6,640 nt of DNA, taken from Candidatus Latescibacteria bacterium 4484_7 (GTDB taxonomy: Bacteria; Krumholzibacteriota; Krumholzibacteriia; Krumholzibacteriales; Krumholzibacteriaceae). The notes under the pieces are model-generated. The model did no database searches. It was not told the DNA's origin and was given only the letters and a program-made list of their open reading frames with translations. Below are positions 5,615 to 6,640 of this stretch, piece after piece (position 1 is the first letter of the stretch; each line of letters starts with the position of its first letter). Made by a program: the position numbers and the translations under genes. The stretch covers positions 1 through 6,640 of the forward strand of contig NATK01000155.1 of the NCBI GenBank assembly GCA_002085285.1. The letters run 5' to 3'.

Positions 5615-6640
5615 CTATTCGACCGATCTTTCTATGAATGTTTCGAGCGCCCTTATCGCCCTGTCGACCTTTCTGAAAACGGGTACCCCCGCACTTTCCA
5701 TCATCCTCACTGACGGGTCGTACATCGGACCGGAGTTCAGAGAAACCACCATGGGCTTTTTTGCATTCTTGAATACCCGGATCGTCACGTTTGGATAAGA
5801 ATCTTCGTGCTCGATGTCTTCATCGTGCTCTGGCGAAGCGGGCAGGTTTTCCATAAATGGCGTCGGAGCCACATTGGCAGCGAGCAGGCAATCGACACCG
5901 TCATCTTCGAGAATTGCCTCGAGGCTCTTACCGTAGTTTGGAGCGTTTGTCTGAGGGGTGGCATCGACCGGATTGTGTATATCGATGATTCCTGACGGGA
6001 GGAGCTTGCTCAACTTCGATTTCGTTTGCTTGGAGAACTGTGCGAGCTCGAGAACACCGAGGTTGTCCGCCGCGACGGAGCATTCGAATCCGGCGTTGCT
6101 GAAAATGCCTATCCTCTTGCCACCGGGCTTCACGTGTGAAAGCAGCGAGAACACCCTCAGCAAATCCTCCATCTCGTCGAGTGATTCGGCGATGATCACG
6201 CCTCTCTGTTTGAGAAGTTTCTTGAGAACCTCGTAGTTTCCCGACATGGACGCAGTGTGTGAGGCCACTGCTTTTGCACCGGCTTCTGTCCTGCCTGCCT
6301 TGTAGAGAATTATTTTTCGTCCGCTCTCGATGATTCTTCTCGTAACATTCAGAAATCTCATGCCGTCGAAGGGCTTGAATCCCTCGAGGTAAAGACAGAA
6401 GAGATCTATCTTGTTATCGTCTTCAAGTGCGATGAGGTAATCCGTGACGGAGATATCGATCTGGTTACCGTAAGTTATCATGTATCTGGGATTGAAGATT
6501 CTATCGAGATTGCTCATGAGGGTAACGATGTATGCACCGCTTTGAGACACAACAGCACAGCGGCCCCCGAAAGGCCCCCTCATAGGTAGCTTGTACTCGG
6601 GGAGAAAGAATGTGTTGTAGCCGCCCGGTCTCGAGACGAT
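5615..6640 (-). CDS. NDP-forming acyl-CoA synthetase, C-terminal part of the alpha-type region (partial)
   Basis: The frame is open to the window edge, so the gene starts outside; 341 residues are visible. A methionine at 6583 is internal, because the upstream codons (PGGYNTFFLPEYKLP) continue the family pattern. Seen in order: the end of the CoA-binding domain; CAVVSQSGAY and YGNQIDISVTDYL, typical of the succinyl-CoA-ligase-like domain; then LYKAGRTEAGAKAVASHT, whose histidine (codon 6259-6257) matches the residue phosphorylated in ADP-forming acetyl-CoA synthetases; and a further flavodoxin-like domain with FSNAGFECSVAADNLG. These enzymes interconvert acyl-CoA plus ADP and phosphate with acid, ATP and CoA, often making ATP in fermenting anaerobes. 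The protein ends after the third domain, so an ATP-grasp domain must be N-terminal or in another gene. Substrate cannot be told. Confidence 0.88.
   Translation of the reverse strand: MVSRPGGYNTFFLPEYKLPMRGPFGGRCAVVSQSGAYIVTLMSNLDRIFNPRYMITYGNQIDISVTDYLIALEDDNKIDLFCLYLEGFKPFDGMRFLNVTRRIIESGRKIILYKAGRTEAGAKAVASHTASMSGNYEVLKKLLKQRGVIIAESLDEMEDLLRVFSLLSHVKPGGKRIGIFSNAGFECSVAADNLGVLELAQFSKQTKSKLSKLLPSGIIDIHNPVDATPQTNAPNYGKSLEAILEDDGVDCLLAANVAPTPFMENLPASPEHDEDIEHEDSYPNVTIRVFKNAKKPMVVSLNSGPMYDPSVRMMESAGVPVFRKVDRAIRALETFIERSVE

Noticed and set aside
6581..6583. ATG at 6583 as the start of the acyl-CoA synthetase gene
   Set aside because: The frame stays open to the window edge and the upstream residues match the family, so the gene begins outside the window.

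Overview
This window looks like bacterial chromosome of roughly balanced GC, with frequent AGG arginine codons and strong AGGAGG-type ribosome binding sites. The gene content (an ADP/NDP-forming acyl-CoA synthetase, a full-length-type inositol-3-phosphate synthase, an RCK_C membrane protein and an uncharacterised repeat protein) suggests an environmental, possibly anaerobic bacterium outside the best-studied groups. I cannot name the phylum from sequence alone. I see no mobile elements, CRISPR arrays, rRNA or tRNA.

Layout. Bases 1-99 are the tail of a PDZ-domain protein, probably an HtrA/DegP-type protease. A 225-residue membrane protein with a C-terminal RCK_C (TrkA-C) domain follows at 151-828. 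Bases 829-1054 separate convergent genes and hold one candidate terminator hairpin. From 2322 down to 1055 on the minus strand lies inositol-3-phosphate synthase, broken into two ORFs that overlap by 4 bp (ATGA), with about 15 conserved residues missing at the junction. A short AT-rich divergent promoter region (about 2400-2477) separates it from a LysR-type regulator (2478-3392). An inositol monophosphatase family gene (3442-4272) follows on the plus strand. A terminator hairpin sits at 4302-4332. Then come two minus-strand genes: an unrecognised protein rich in G-x-(aromatic/aliphatic)-x-G-x-(W/Y) repeats (4373-5350), whose 5' end looks damaged, and the C-terminal half of an NDP-forming acyl-CoA synthetase (5615 to the window edge).

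How the genes fit together. Inositol-3-phosphate synthase converts glucose-6-phosphate to myo-inositol-3-phosphate, and an inositol monophosphatase family enzyme can dephosphorylate this to myo-inositol. The two genes flank a LysR-type regulator transcribed divergently from the synthase, so the middle of the window reads as a small, possibly self-regulated, inositol-biosynthesis module. The points most worth checking are the split synthase, the TrkH-like pore motif in the RCK_C membrane protein, and the repeat protein with an in-frame amber codon in its apparent signal peptide.
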